DNA of 12,593 nucleotides, from assembly GCA_030017655.1 (NCBI GenBank), contig JASEIM010000035.1, positions 1 through 12,593 of the forward strand, in the 5' to 3' direction. How positions within the stretch are numbered: position 1 is the first letter of the stretch; each line of letters starts with the position of its first letter. The position numbers were made by a program, and so were the translations under genes. The stretch comes from Methanobacterium sp. (GTDB taxonomy: Archaea > Methanobacteriota > Methanobacteria > Methanobacteriales > Methanobacteriaceae). Of the stretch, positions 1-5,514 are shown in pieces. The notes under the pieces are model-generated. The model had not been told where the DNA came from. It searched no databases and saw nothing but the letters and a program-made list of their open reading frames with translations.

Positions 1-267
1 TCCGGGAAAATTCTGGTAATTCCCGCAGGAAAAGGGTCAACAGTCGGTTCATATGTAATATTTCAAATGGCCAAAAACAAAACCGCCCCTCTGGCAATAA
101 TATCCCTGAAAGCAGAGCCTATAATTGCAACGGGAGCCATTATGGCCGGAATACCAATGGTTGATCAGCCTGATGCCGATATTTTAAATATTCTTAAAGA
201 AGGAGATTTTGTGGAAGTAGATGCTGATTCTGGAATTATTAAACTTCTAAAACGCCAGAATGACTAA
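1..267 (+). CDS. Phosphomevalonate dehydratase small subunit (DUF126 / aconitase X swivel domain), 3' part only
   Basis: This is the C-terminal 88 codons of a gene that begins before the window; the frame is open from base 1 to the TAA at 265-267. It reads GKILVIPAGKGSTVGSYVI and later AGIPMVDQPD, the hallmark stretches of the DUF126 swivel domain. In archaea this domain is the small subunit of phosphomevalonate dehydratase, which acts with a large aconitase-X subunit to turn 5-phosphomevalonate into trans-anhydromevalonate phosphate in the archaeal isoprenoid pathway. The internal ATG at 67 lies inside the conserved domain, so it is not the true start. The full protein is usually about 130 residues, so roughly a third is missing upstream. 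The large-subunit gene is not in the window. The family call is strong; the specific enzymatic role comes from family knowledge. Confidence 0.85.
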   Translation, partial: SGKILVIPAGKGSTVGSYVIFQMAKNKTAPLAIISLKAEPIIATGAIMAGIPMVDQPDADILNILKEGDFVEVDADSGIIKLLKRQND

Positions 268-277
268 ATGTTTATTT

Positions 278-305
278 AAATTAAATAAAAATAAAATAAA
301 GTTTA
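278..305 (-). terminator. T-rich stretch after the first DUF5518-like gene
   Basis: Read on the minus strand, the bases directly after the stop codon at 308 form several runs of four to five T separated by single A or AA. Archaeal termination commonly uses such U-rich tracts without a hairpin. The stretch fills the 40-nt gap between this gene and the convergent mevalonate-pathway gene. The call rests on composition only. Confidence 0.35.
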
Positions 306-307
306 TA

Positions 308-715
308 TTATTCTATATATTCTCTCTGGCCTGATGACTTTACATATTCTCCTATAGCTCCACCAATAGCTGCAAGAACTCCGCATATTATTATAGCAAT
401 GACTGTAAATAATATTACAACCAGAGCACCTATTGCTCCTACAGCAATTCCTAATTCGGCCAGCAGCAGAGCTATTAAGGCCGCAGCAATTCCCACTCCA
501 AAGAGAGTAAGAATTCCAATTAGCAGACCTCCAAAAGCACCCGCAATAGCCCCATTTATTGTACTACTTTCAAATTCATCATTAATCAAATATGCAGTTA
601 TAAAACCAGCTATTATTGGCCCTAAAAAGAATAGTGGGGAAAACACGAGAGCCAGAACTATAGTTAACGCTGCAGTTATTACTGCACCCATTACAACAGA
701 AGTCCAGTCAGTCAT
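308..715 (-). CDS. DUF5518-like small glycine-rich membrane protein, paralogue 1
   Basis: A 135-residue, very hydrophobic protein with about four membrane segments (roughly residues 6-27, 30-44, 56-86 and 90-122) rich in Gly and Ala. It starts MTDW and ends with a short polar tail after IGGAIGEYV. The ATG at 715 is chosen because GGAGGTGA (723-730) lies just upstream; the reading frame opens 15 codons earlier, but that extension runs through hairpin DNA and the ribosome binding site. It shares with the next three minus-strand genes a Trp at position 4, a central ING..AG glycine patch and the final GGAIG. It is the most divergent copy: the usual His of the central NGxxHG motif is Ala (residue 58), and it is the longest of the four. 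The function is unknown; DUF5518 is recalled from methanogens rather than searched. Its leader carries the hairpin array at 729-840. Confidence 0.8.
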   Translation of the reverse strand: MTDWTSVVMGAVITAALTIVLALVFSPLFFLGPIIAGFITAYLINDEFESSTINGAIAGAFGGLLIGILTLFGVGIAAALIALLLAELGIAVGAIGALVVILFTVIAIIICGVLAAIGGAIGEYVKSSGQREYIE

Positions 716-722
716 TTTTCTC

Positions 723-730
723 TCACCTCC
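723..730 (-). promoter_or_regulatory. Shine-Dalgarno GGAGGTGA that fixes the start at 715
   Basis: On the minus strand GGAGGTGA is followed by a short purine-rich spacer and ATG. Its first two G residues are also the last two bases of the 3' arm of the hairpin at 729-747, so folding of that hairpin would partly mask the site. Confidence 0.7.
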
Positions 731-840
731 AAATATGAAATATTTGGGGCCGCCGAACACTTTGTGTTCGGGCCATGAAAATCGTAGATTTTCAATGGTT
801 CAGAAAAAACCTACAGTTTTTCTTCAACCTCATACTTGAG
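729..840 (-). repeat. Array of four strong hairpins plus one weak hairpin in the leader of paralogue 1
   Basis: Five inverted repeats follow each other with almost no unpaired sequence (plus-strand coordinates). They are 729-735/741-747 (CCAAATA, 7 bp, loop 5); 753-760/764-771 (CCGAACAC, 8 bp, loop 3); 776-783/787-794 (TGAAAATC, 8 bp, loop 3); 802-810/816-823 (AGAAAAAAC with GTTTTTCT, 8 bp with one bulged A, loop 5); and 829-832/837-840 (CTCA, 4 bp, weak). The short connectors also pair: GGC 748-750 with GCC 772-774, CCA 773-775 with TGG 796-798, and GGTT 797-800 with AACC 826-829. Neighbouring extended stems therefore share bases at their ends. A TATA-like element at 849-862 would place the transcript start near the array, so most of it should lie in the 5' untranslated RNA of the 308-715 gene. 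It could also be a copy of a dispersed repeat. Confidence 0.8.
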
Positions 841-848
841 TCAGTGTT

Positions 849-862
849 ATTATATATTTAAT
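849..862 (-). promoter_or_regulatory. TATA-like element for paralogue 1
   Basis: The minus strand reads TAAATATATAATA here. With typical archaeal spacing of about 25 nt, transcription would begin around 825-835, inside the distal end of the hairpin array, giving a leader of roughly 110-120 nt. No start site has been mapped; this is a motif match only. Confidence 0.4.
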
Positions 863-1248
863 TATTAAAATAATTTTTCAATAAAAAAATCTGATTTAAA
901 TAAATATTCAACTATTTAGTGGCCTTAAAATTATTTTAGATAGAAAAATAACCATAAAATAGCATTAAATTTATCCCATTCCACTGTAAACCAATTTGCC
1001 CATATTATAACATCATGCTCCAAAGCCAAAAAAAATTTAATTTAACTGTTTTTAGGACAAATTCTTAAAATAATTTTCATTCAATAAATTTTTACATTTA
1101 ACTTCTAAATACTGGTATTACACTCTGAATGTGTTGAAGTTTAAAAAAATAAGAAAAATGATAAAAAAAGATTTAATTGGTGTCTTTAATTGATATAGTT
1201 GTAATCCATGATTTTAAAGTTATAAATAGATTATATTGTTGTTTATCC
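863..1248. other. AT-rich spacer between paralogues 1 and 2, no gene seen
   Basis: About 385 nt of AT-rich sequence upstream of the paralogue 1 promoter and downstream of paralogue 2. I found no open frame with a ribosome binding site and no tRNA-like or GC-rich RNA. On the minus strand, T-runs around 1143-1170 could end the paralogue 2 transcript about 80-105 nt after its stop. The remainder is unexplained and much longer than the spacers between the other copies (257 and 185 nt). Confidence 0.5.
1143..1170 (-). terminator. T-rich tracts downstream of paralogue 2
   Basis: The minus strand carries two runs of seven T and one run of five T in this interval, about 80-105 nt after the stop of the gene ending at 1249. 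They are plausible U-rich archaeal termination signals. The distance from the gene lowers confidence. Confidence 0.3.
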
Positions 1249-1608
1249 TTATGCCATCTGTTCTCTAACAAGGATTCCGATAACACCTCCTATAGCTCCA
1301 ATAACTCCAGATACTATGAGCCCTATGATTACTCCTATTATACCAACTAGTGCTCCACCTGCACCTAATAACGCTCCTAATGCTACTATAGCTAATATTC
1401 CAACTACCAAGCCACTCACAATACCTACAAGTGCTCCATGGATTGCACCGTTCATGTAATCTCCACCAACAGTATATCCTACATATATTGTTGCTAAAAG
1501 ATAGGCTATAGTACTTCCCCATGATCCAATTATCATTTGAAGGATAATCCCCAATATTATTGAAATCACTATACCAATTATTACTGGCGTCCATTTTACT
1601 TCGACCAT
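1249..1608 (-). CDS. DUF5518-like small glycine-rich membrane protein, paralogue 2
   Basis: A 119-residue hydrophobic protein with four likely membrane segments (about residues 7-27, 31-48, 55-82 and 85-113). The central motif reads GGDYMNGAIHGALVG, and the C-terminus is IGGVIGILV followed by a short polar tail. The ATG at 1608 is chosen because GGAGGTGA sits immediately upstream; the frame stays open for ten more codons across that site, which is unlikely to be translated. The Trp near the N-terminus (VKWTPV) and the NGAxHG motif make it a close relative of paralogue 4. Glycine spaced along the third and fourth segments suggests tight helix packing. No catalytic residues are recognisable and the function is unknown. 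Long flanking spacers and its own TATA-like element suggest separate transcription. Confidence 0.8.
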   Translation of the reverse strand: MVEVKWTPVIIGIVISIILGIILQMIIGSWGSTIAYLLATIYVGYTVGGDYMNGAIHGALVGIVSGLVVGILAIVALGALLGAGGALVGIIGVIIGLIVSGVIGAIGGVIGILVREQMA

Positions 1609-1643
1609 TTTTTCACCTCCCTTTATGTAATTATTCATTAATT

Positions 1644-1667
1644 GAGCGCTCTTATTAATATATTTTT
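1644..1667 (-). promoter_or_regulatory. TATA-like element and GAGCGCTC palindrome upstream of paralogue 2
   Basis: The minus strand reads AAAAATATATTAA at 1655-1667, a reasonable archaeal TATA box 47-59 nt from the start codon. Between it and the gene lies the perfect 8-bp palindrome GAGCGCTC (1644-1651), the most GC-rich spot of this spacer, near where transcription would initiate. The palindrome could be a regulator site, but no partner is known. Confidence 0.4.
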
Positions 1668-1786
1668 CTTTCTAATCCCATATTAAGGAAAATATCTTAT
1701 AAAATATAGCTAATAATATAAAATTTAAAATAAATTTAATTATAATGTATAATTTTTAAAATTTTGGCACTGAATGATGTATTTAT

Positions 1787-1827
1787 ATAAAAAATAGGTC
1801 ATTAATTCAATATGGACTTAAATCCAT
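1787..1827 (-). terminator. Small hairpin followed by a T-run after paralogue 3
   Basis: Downstream of the gene ending at 1866, ATGGA (1812-1816) and TCCAT (1823-1827) form a 5-bp stem with a 6-nt loop. Further along the minus strand there is a run of six T near 1792-1797. The stem is short and separated from the T-run, so it may just be a U-rich terminator. Confidence 0.3.
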
Positions 1828-1865
1828 GTAACTTTTAATTATCAAAATAAAGAGAATAATTAACT

Positions 1866-2207
1866 TTATAGCTCATTTTTAGTTAATTTAGACCCAATAG
1901 CGCCCCCTACAGCACCAATGATAATATCTACAAATATTATGAGTGTTATACTCAAAAATGAGGATGTTATAACTAAAAATCCTCCAACAATCAATAAAAT
2001 TATTATTGAAACAATCCCTCCAAGGATTCCAATAAGACCACCGTGAATAATTCCGTTTTTAATGTCCTTATTTACTAAATAACCTACAATTATCCCTGTT
2101 ACTATTAAACTGATATATGAACCCGTATTTCCAATTACTGCATTCAAAATAACGGCGATTATTACTGCTATAACAAAGCCAATTATTGAGATTTTCCAGT
2201 TGATCAT
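1866..2207 (-). CDS. DUF5518-like small glycine-rich membrane protein, paralogue 3
   Basis: A 113-residue hydrophobic protein, the shortest of the four copies, with about four membrane segments (roughly residues 6-24, 29-45, 52-80 and 82-107). The family marks are NW at residues 3-4, IKNGIIHGGLIG in the centre (NGxxHG kept), and VGGAIGSKL near the end. The ATG at 2207 follows AGGAGA on the minus strand, a weaker ribosome binding site than the GGAGGTGA of the other copies. It is richer in Ile and poorer in Ala than its neighbours, matching its more AT-rich coding sequence, so it is a diverged rather than recent duplicate. The function is unknown. It has its own TATA-like element, which argues against a single four-gene transcript. 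Confidence 0.78.
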   Translation of the reverse strand: MINWKISIIGFVIAVIIAVILNAVIGNTGSYISLIVTGIIVGYLVNKDIKNGIIHGGLIGILGGIVSIIILLIVGGFLVITSSFLSITLIIFVDIIIGAVGGAIGSKLTKNEL

Positions 2208-2255
2208 CTTCTTTTTCTCCTGTAAATTATTATTCGGCGAATGGTGATTAATTAA

Positions 2256-2270
2256 TTTATTATATCTTTT
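2256..2270 (-). promoter_or_regulatory. TATA-like element for paralogue 3
   Basis: The minus strand reads AAAAGATATAATAAA here, about 50-60 nt upstream of the ATG at 2207. An odd palindrome ATTCGGCGAAT near 2232-2242 lies between it and the gene. Motif match only. Confidence 0.35.
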
Positions 2271-2369
2271 TAATAGTTAGTATGCCTTATAAATCAATGG
2301 ATTTAAGAATTAGTGATAATTTATTTTTAGATGATTCAAATTGGCCTTAAAAGATGGAACAGCTTGTTT

Positions 2370-2390
2370 AAAAAAATTAAAAAAATAATT
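2370..2390 (-). terminator. Double T-run directly after paralogue 4
   Basis: On the minus strand two runs of seven T, separated by AA, begin within about ten bases of the stop of the gene ending at 2393. This is the clearest U-rich archaeal terminator candidate in the cluster and would separate paralogue 4 from paralogue 3. Confidence 0.55.
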
Positions 2391-2392
2391 AG

Positions 2393-2749
2393 TTATACCC
2401 TTCTTCCAGTTACCAGCGAGCCTATAGCCCCACCAATTGTGCCTAAAATGATATCAACTATCCATGCGACTATTAAAGCTACGCCTATAACTGAAGGAGC
2501 TAAACCTTCCATGGAAATTCCTAAAAGTCCCAATATAAGTGCAATAATTCCACCTAAAAGACCCGCTACTGCTCCGTGAACTGCTCCGTTCATTATGTCT
2601 CCGCCGACCATATATCCAACCACTAAACCGGCGATTATCACTGCAATCATTGGCCCATATAGTGGGGAGAATAAACCGAAAATGAATGCTAGTACAATGG
2701 CTATAACTGCCCCGACGATTATTGCAGTCCAATTAACCTCTACTGCCAT
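2393..2749 (-). CDS. DUF5518-like small glycine-rich membrane protein, paralogue 4
   Basis: A 118-residue hydrophobic protein starting MAVEVNW, with about four membrane segments (roughly residues 8-28, 31-48, 55-77 and 83-110). The central motif is GGDIMNGAVHGAVAG and the end is IGGAIGSLVTGRR, giving a positively charged tail. The ATG at 2749 is preferred; a GTG at 2758 in the same frame lies inside the GGAGGTGA ribosome binding site and would add only three residues. It resembles paralogue 2 most closely around the NGAxHG motif. A double T-run follows its stop, and a TATA-like element with a purine-rich upstream stretch precedes it, so it is probably its own transcription unit. The function is unknown; glycine-zipper-like packing or a role in envelope stress is only a guess. 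Confidence 0.8.
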   Translation of the reverse strand: MAVEVNWTAIIVGAVIAIVLAFIFGLFSPLYGPMIAVIIAGLVVGYMVGGDIMNGAVHGAVAGLLGGIIALILGLLGISMEGLAPSVIGVALIVAWIVDIILGTIGGAIGSLVTGRRV

Positions 2750-2794
2750 TTTTTTCACCTCCTCTTTTTATTACTTTATTGTATATTTTTATTA

Positions 2795-2816
2795 CTATAT
2801 TTAAATATTTTCCTTT
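2795..2816 (-). promoter_or_regulatory. BRE/TATA-like promoter for paralogue 4
   Basis: The minus strand reads GGAAAATATTTAAATATAG, a purine-rich BRE-like stretch leading into an AT-rich box. At 25 nt spacing transcription would start near 2776, giving a leader of about 27 nt that contains the ribosome binding site. Of the paralogue promoters this one best fits the archaeal pattern. Confidence 0.5.
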
Positions 2817-2918
2817 AACCTCGTAAAATTCAGTTAAAATCTATTAAATGAATGAAAACAAAATAAAAAACAATTTGCAATAAATCCAAACAAATTCCAG
2901 TTAGTTAAGTGAAACTAT

Positions 2919-2930
2919 AAAAAAAATAAA
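2919..2930 (-). terminator. T-run after the receiver/kinase-like gene
   Basis: A run of eight T on the minus strand (2919-2926), about 20 nt after the stop of the gene ending at 2946, with further T-rich bases around it. A likely U-rich archaeal terminator for the two-gene regulator/kinase unit. Confidence 0.45.
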
Positions 2931-2945
2931 TTTAATTAACAAAAT

Positions 2946-4070
2946 TTAAAAAATAATTTTGAATTCTGTGCCTTTTGAAGTATTAACTTCAATTTTTCCA
3001 TCAAGCTGTTTAACAAGTTTATTAACCAGTCTTAAACCAGATGTATCAGCTTTTTCAATATTAATCTCTTCCTTAAAACCAATTCCATCATCCCATACTG
3101 TTAAAACTGTATTGTTATTATCTGAATGGAATTTAATACATATTTGACCTTTTCTTTCATCTGGAAAGGCATGTTTTAGAGAATTAGTTACAATTTCATT
3201 AATAATAAGTCCACAAGGGATAGCAACGTCAATATCCAGAGGTATCCCTTCAACATCCATTTTAAATGAAATTAAATTAGAATCAACTCCATAAAAATCA
3301 AATAAATAGTCTGTTAATTCCCGTATATAACATGCAAAATCAATCATTGCAAAGTCCTCTGATTGATAAAGTTTTTCATTAATTAATTCAACTGCCTTTG
3401 CCCTGTTTTGAATCTCCTGATTAAAATCCTTAGGTTTTTTTTGACCGTTTTGGAAGTATTCAGCGTCGATTATGCTTATAATTGTTTGTAAGCTGTTTTG
3501 AATTCTTTCTTGAATCTCATCAAGTAAAATCTTTTTTTCTTCCAGTGAAGCTCTGATCTCTTCTTCTGCCAATTTACGTTCGTTTATTTCTCTTCTAAGC
3601 TTTTTATTTGCCTCTTTAAGTCCCAATGTACGTTTTTCCACCAGTTCTTCAAGATGATCTCTGTGTTTTATTAACTCTTCCTCTGTAGCTTTACGCTCTA
3701 TTGCATAAAATATGGAACGAGCAAGTAATTTTCCATCAACTTCTCCTTTCATGAGATAATCCTGAGCTCCCTGATGTACTGCTTCAATAGCCGTTTCTTC
3801 ATCAGATTCTCCACTTAATATTACGATGGGTAAGTTAGATTTACCATTTCGTGCTTTGATGAATGTATCAAGCCCAGTGTTATCCGGTAAGTTTAGATCC
3901 AAAAGTAAAACATCAAATCCATCATTTTCAATGCATTTTAGGCCTTTATCAAGTCTTTCTACATGAGTAAATTCAAAATTGAAATGTCTTACTTCTTTAA
4001 GCATTTCCTGTATCAATCGGACATCCCTTATATTATCTTCAATTATTAAAATTCTGGTAGGATTACCCAT
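2946..4070 (-). CDS. Receiver domain fused to a HisKA_2/HATPase histidine-kinase-like module lacking the phospho-acceptor His
   Basis: A soluble 374-residue signalling protein. Residues 5-125 are a receiver domain with the acidic pair E11-D12, phospho-acceptor D58, S86 and K108 all present. Residues 128-180 are charged and helical, probably a coiled-coil linker. Residues 182-260 align with a HisKA_2 dimerisation domain, and 285-374 are a HATPase domain with N-box (N291, N296), G1 (DDGIGF, 327-332) and G2 (TSGLRLV, 343-349). The oddity is the H-box: the usual EIHHRVKNNLQ reads EIQERIQNSLQ (185-195), so both histidines are gone while the surrounding frame is well conserved. It may be a pseudokinase or a receiver-controlled ATPase or scaffold. 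It starts at ATG 4070 with GGGGTG nearby and lies 58 nt after a FilR1-type regulator on the same strand, so co-expression is likely. There is no DNA-binding output domain and no membrane segment. Confidence 0.88.
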   Translation of the reverse strand: MGNPTRILIIEDNIRDVRLIQEMLKEVRHFNFEFTHVERLDKGLKCIENDGFDVLLLDLNLPDNTGLDTFIKARNGKSNLPIVILSGESDEETAIEAVHQGAQDYLMKGEVDGKLLARSIFYAIERKATEEELIKHRDHLEELVEKRTLGLKEANKKLRREINERKLAEEEIRASLEEKKILLDEIQERIQNSLQTIISIIDAEYFQNGQKKPKDFNQEIQNRAKAVELINEKLYQSEDFAMIDFACYIRELTDYLFDFYGVDSNLISFKMDVEGIPLDIDVAIPCGLIINEIVTNSLKHAFPDERKGQICIKFHSDNNNTVLTVWDDGIGFKEEINIEKADTSGLRLVNKLVKQLDGKIEVNTSKGTEFKIIF

Positions 4071-4128
4071 CTAAACATACACCCCGATAATATTGCTTAA
4101 ATTTAATTAATATTGAATAATATACTCC

Positions 4129-4938
4129 TTATAACTTTACCTCTTCTGCTTGTTCTAAATAATAATTAAATAAACGATTACCCCACTCTATTGCCTCTTT
4201 ATCTTCGCTTATTAGATATTTATGAAGATCATAGATTCCATCTACCGAAAACAGCCCAAGGGCAAGGAAATTATCTGCAACTGTAAATGACAGTTTTATA
4301 TCTTCTATTTTCCATAACTTGAAATCTTTCTCTAAAAGCGCCTTTTTAAGATTTTCACGGCCTTTTATCTCTATCCATTTTTCTAAAACTTCTTCTGTTA
4401 ACATAAGCTGCAGCGAACTTTTTTCAAGTATTTCTTCAAACATCTCTATCTTTTGAGGAAGAAGAACTGAAGATATGTATTTCACTTCATTTGCCTTTGA
4501 CAATAGTTCTGCATGAACTGTTTGAGGTTTCATTACATCTGTAGGGGTTGATTCCACTACAAATGAATTATTAAGACTTCCAATTCTTTCAAGTAAATAT
4601 TCAGGTATTGCCTCTATTTCGTGTTTTAAAAGTATCTTTTCAAGTTCTCCTAAGGATGTGGATGCTTTAATAAGGTTAGTAAGGTTTAGAGCAACAATTT
4701 TTCCAGTTTGAGAAAGAGAATATCCCCCTGACTTCTTTAAAATGAGATTTCTTTCTTCAAGCTGGCTCATTCCATGTAAAATTGTGGAAGAATTCAGATT
4801 GGTTTTATCTTTAAGATCCCCTAAATTTTTCGATCCCTCATTTAAAACAATAATAATCTTCGTTCTAACATCAGAAGCCGTAAGGAACTTTAAATCATCC
4901 CTAACTTTTTCATAAAGCTTTAAAATATTTGAAGACAT
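4129..4938 (-). CDS. Winged-helix transcriptional regulator with FilR1/DUF1724 domain
   Basis: A 269-residue cytoplasmic regulator. Residues about 15-80 form an ArsR-like winged helix-turn-helix (LGDLKDKTNLNSSTILHGM as the DNA-reading part, then a hairpin wing around KKSGGYSLS). Residues about 110-260 match the FilR1 (DUF1724) domain of methanogen regulators, with the family-typical STPTDVMKP stretch near 130-138 and LMLTEEVLEKW near 178-188. This domain is thought to sense a small molecule or signal; the ligand is unknown. The start at ATG 4938 is preceded by a weak AAAGGG site. A pair of overlapping palindromes 29-46 nt upstream (4967-4984) probably overlaps its promoter and may be the operator for self-control. 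The receiver/kinase-like gene follows after 58 nt. The regulated genes are not evident; the divergent operon starting at 5515 is one candidate. Confidence 0.85.
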   Translation of the reverse strand: MSSNILKLYEKVRDDLKFLTASDVRTKIIIVLNEGSKNLGDLKDKTNLNSSTILHGMSQLEERNLILKKSGGYSLSQTGKIVALNLTNLIKASTSLGELEKILLKHEIEAIPEYLLERIGSLNNSFVVESTPTDVMKPQTVHAELLSKANEVKYISSVLLPQKIEMFEEILEKSSLQLMLTEEVLEKWIEIKGRENLKKALLEKDFKLWKIEDIKLSFTVADNFLALGLFSVDGIYDLHKYLISEDKEAIEWGNRLFNYYLEQAEEVKL

Positions 4939-4966
4939 TCTTTTACCCTTTAAATTAAATAAATAG

Positions 4967-4984
4967 ATGTTATAACATGTTATA
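4967..4984. promoter_or_regulatory. Two overlapping perfect palindromes, candidate operator
   Basis: ATGTTATAACAT (4967-4978) and TATAACATGTTATA (4971-4984) are both perfect palindromes sharing eight bases. They sit 29-46 nt upstream of the FilR1-type regulator start and include a TATA-like AATATAAC on the minus strand around 4979-4987. A dimeric regulator bound here would block transcription of the gene, so autoregulation is a reasonable inference. Confidence 0.45.
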
Positions 4985-5514
4985 TTGAATTTAATCCCCT
5001 AATTTCTTCCCCAATCTCTTAAATTCCATTATTTTCTCAATTAAAATCATGAATTATCTAATTTTCTGTTACATAAACAGATCACCAGTAAACATGTCGA
5101 GATATCAAACACACTCACTCATTTTTTGTTTTTTGTACTTATTATTTTTTATGATATGATTCTTGAAATAATTTTATGAAAACCCCGAGAGAATAATGCT
5201 TCAGCCTATTTGCTCATTAAAACTCTAAATCCGATATTATGTATTTTGGATAGAAAATATACCTTTTAGACTTTTCGCTAAAATAAATACCAATTTAAGT
5301 AAAAAAACTTATTTAAATCATTAAACCTTTAAAAACATTCATTTACGAAATAAGTTTTATTTCAGATAATAAATTCTAATTAAAGCTTTTTTAACCTAAC
5401 AAAATGATGAATTTCATTTATCTAAAAAAATATTGATTTTATAAGATAAATAAAAAAATACATCTTTAACATTGTTCCATATAGTATTAATCTAAATTTA
5501 AGGAAGGCCATAAA
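4985..5514. other. AT-rich divergent spacer with inverted repeats, no gene seen
   Basis: This spacer lies between the FilR1-type regulator and the amidohydrolase. I saw no coding frame with a ribosome binding site; a 21-codon frame beginning near 5094 has none. Two inverted repeats stand out. GAAATAA/TTATTTC (5347-5353 and 5357-5363) is a 7-bp stem with a 3-nt loop, and ATTTATCT/AGATAAAT (5416-5423 and 5444-5451) is an 8-bp pair separated by 20 nt. The second overlaps the likely promoter zone of the downstream operon. Confidence 0.45.
5416..5460 (+). promoter_or_regulatory. Possible promoter/operator region of the amidohydrolase-copper operon
   Basis: The inverted repeat ATTTATCT-N20-AGATAAAT (5416-5451) runs into an A-rich box (AGATAAATAAAAAAATA) about 55-70 nt before the ATG at 5515, suitably placed to be a TATA region with a regulator site. 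Local composition is extremely AT-rich, so chance matches are easy. Confidence 0.25.

Noticed and set aside
716..760. N-terminal extension of paralogue 1 by 15 residues
   Set aside because: The extra codons come from hairpin DNA and from the Shine-Dalgarno itself; the sister proteins all start just before the conserved Trp.
399..839. Plus-strand open frame of 146 codons opposite the first membrane protein gene
   Set aside because: It is antisense to a well-supported DUF5518-like gene, has a low-complexity Pro/Ala/Ile composition mirroring the hydrophobic codons of the other strand, runs through the hairpin array and lacks a ribosome binding site.
729..840. Hairpin array considered as a CRISPR array
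   Set aside because: There is no repeated unit with regular spacers; each stem has a different sequence and there are no cas genes in the window.
1784..1791. TTTATATA box on the plus strand, possible promoter for an antisense RNA to paralogue 3
   Set aside because: The motif matches the archaeal TATA consensus, but the region is so AT-rich that chance matches are expected, and no coding frame or structured RNA follows on the plus strand.
2331..2804. Plus-strand frames at 2331-2579 and 2595-2804
   Set aside because: Both are antisense to paralogue 4 and its leader, have no ribosome binding site, and encode shadow-type Pro/Ile/Thr-rich sequence.
5094..5159. Short 21-codon hydrophobic frame in the divergent spacer
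   Set aside because: No ribosome binding site or promoter, low-complexity Phe/Leu content, and a length expected by chance in AT-rich DNA.
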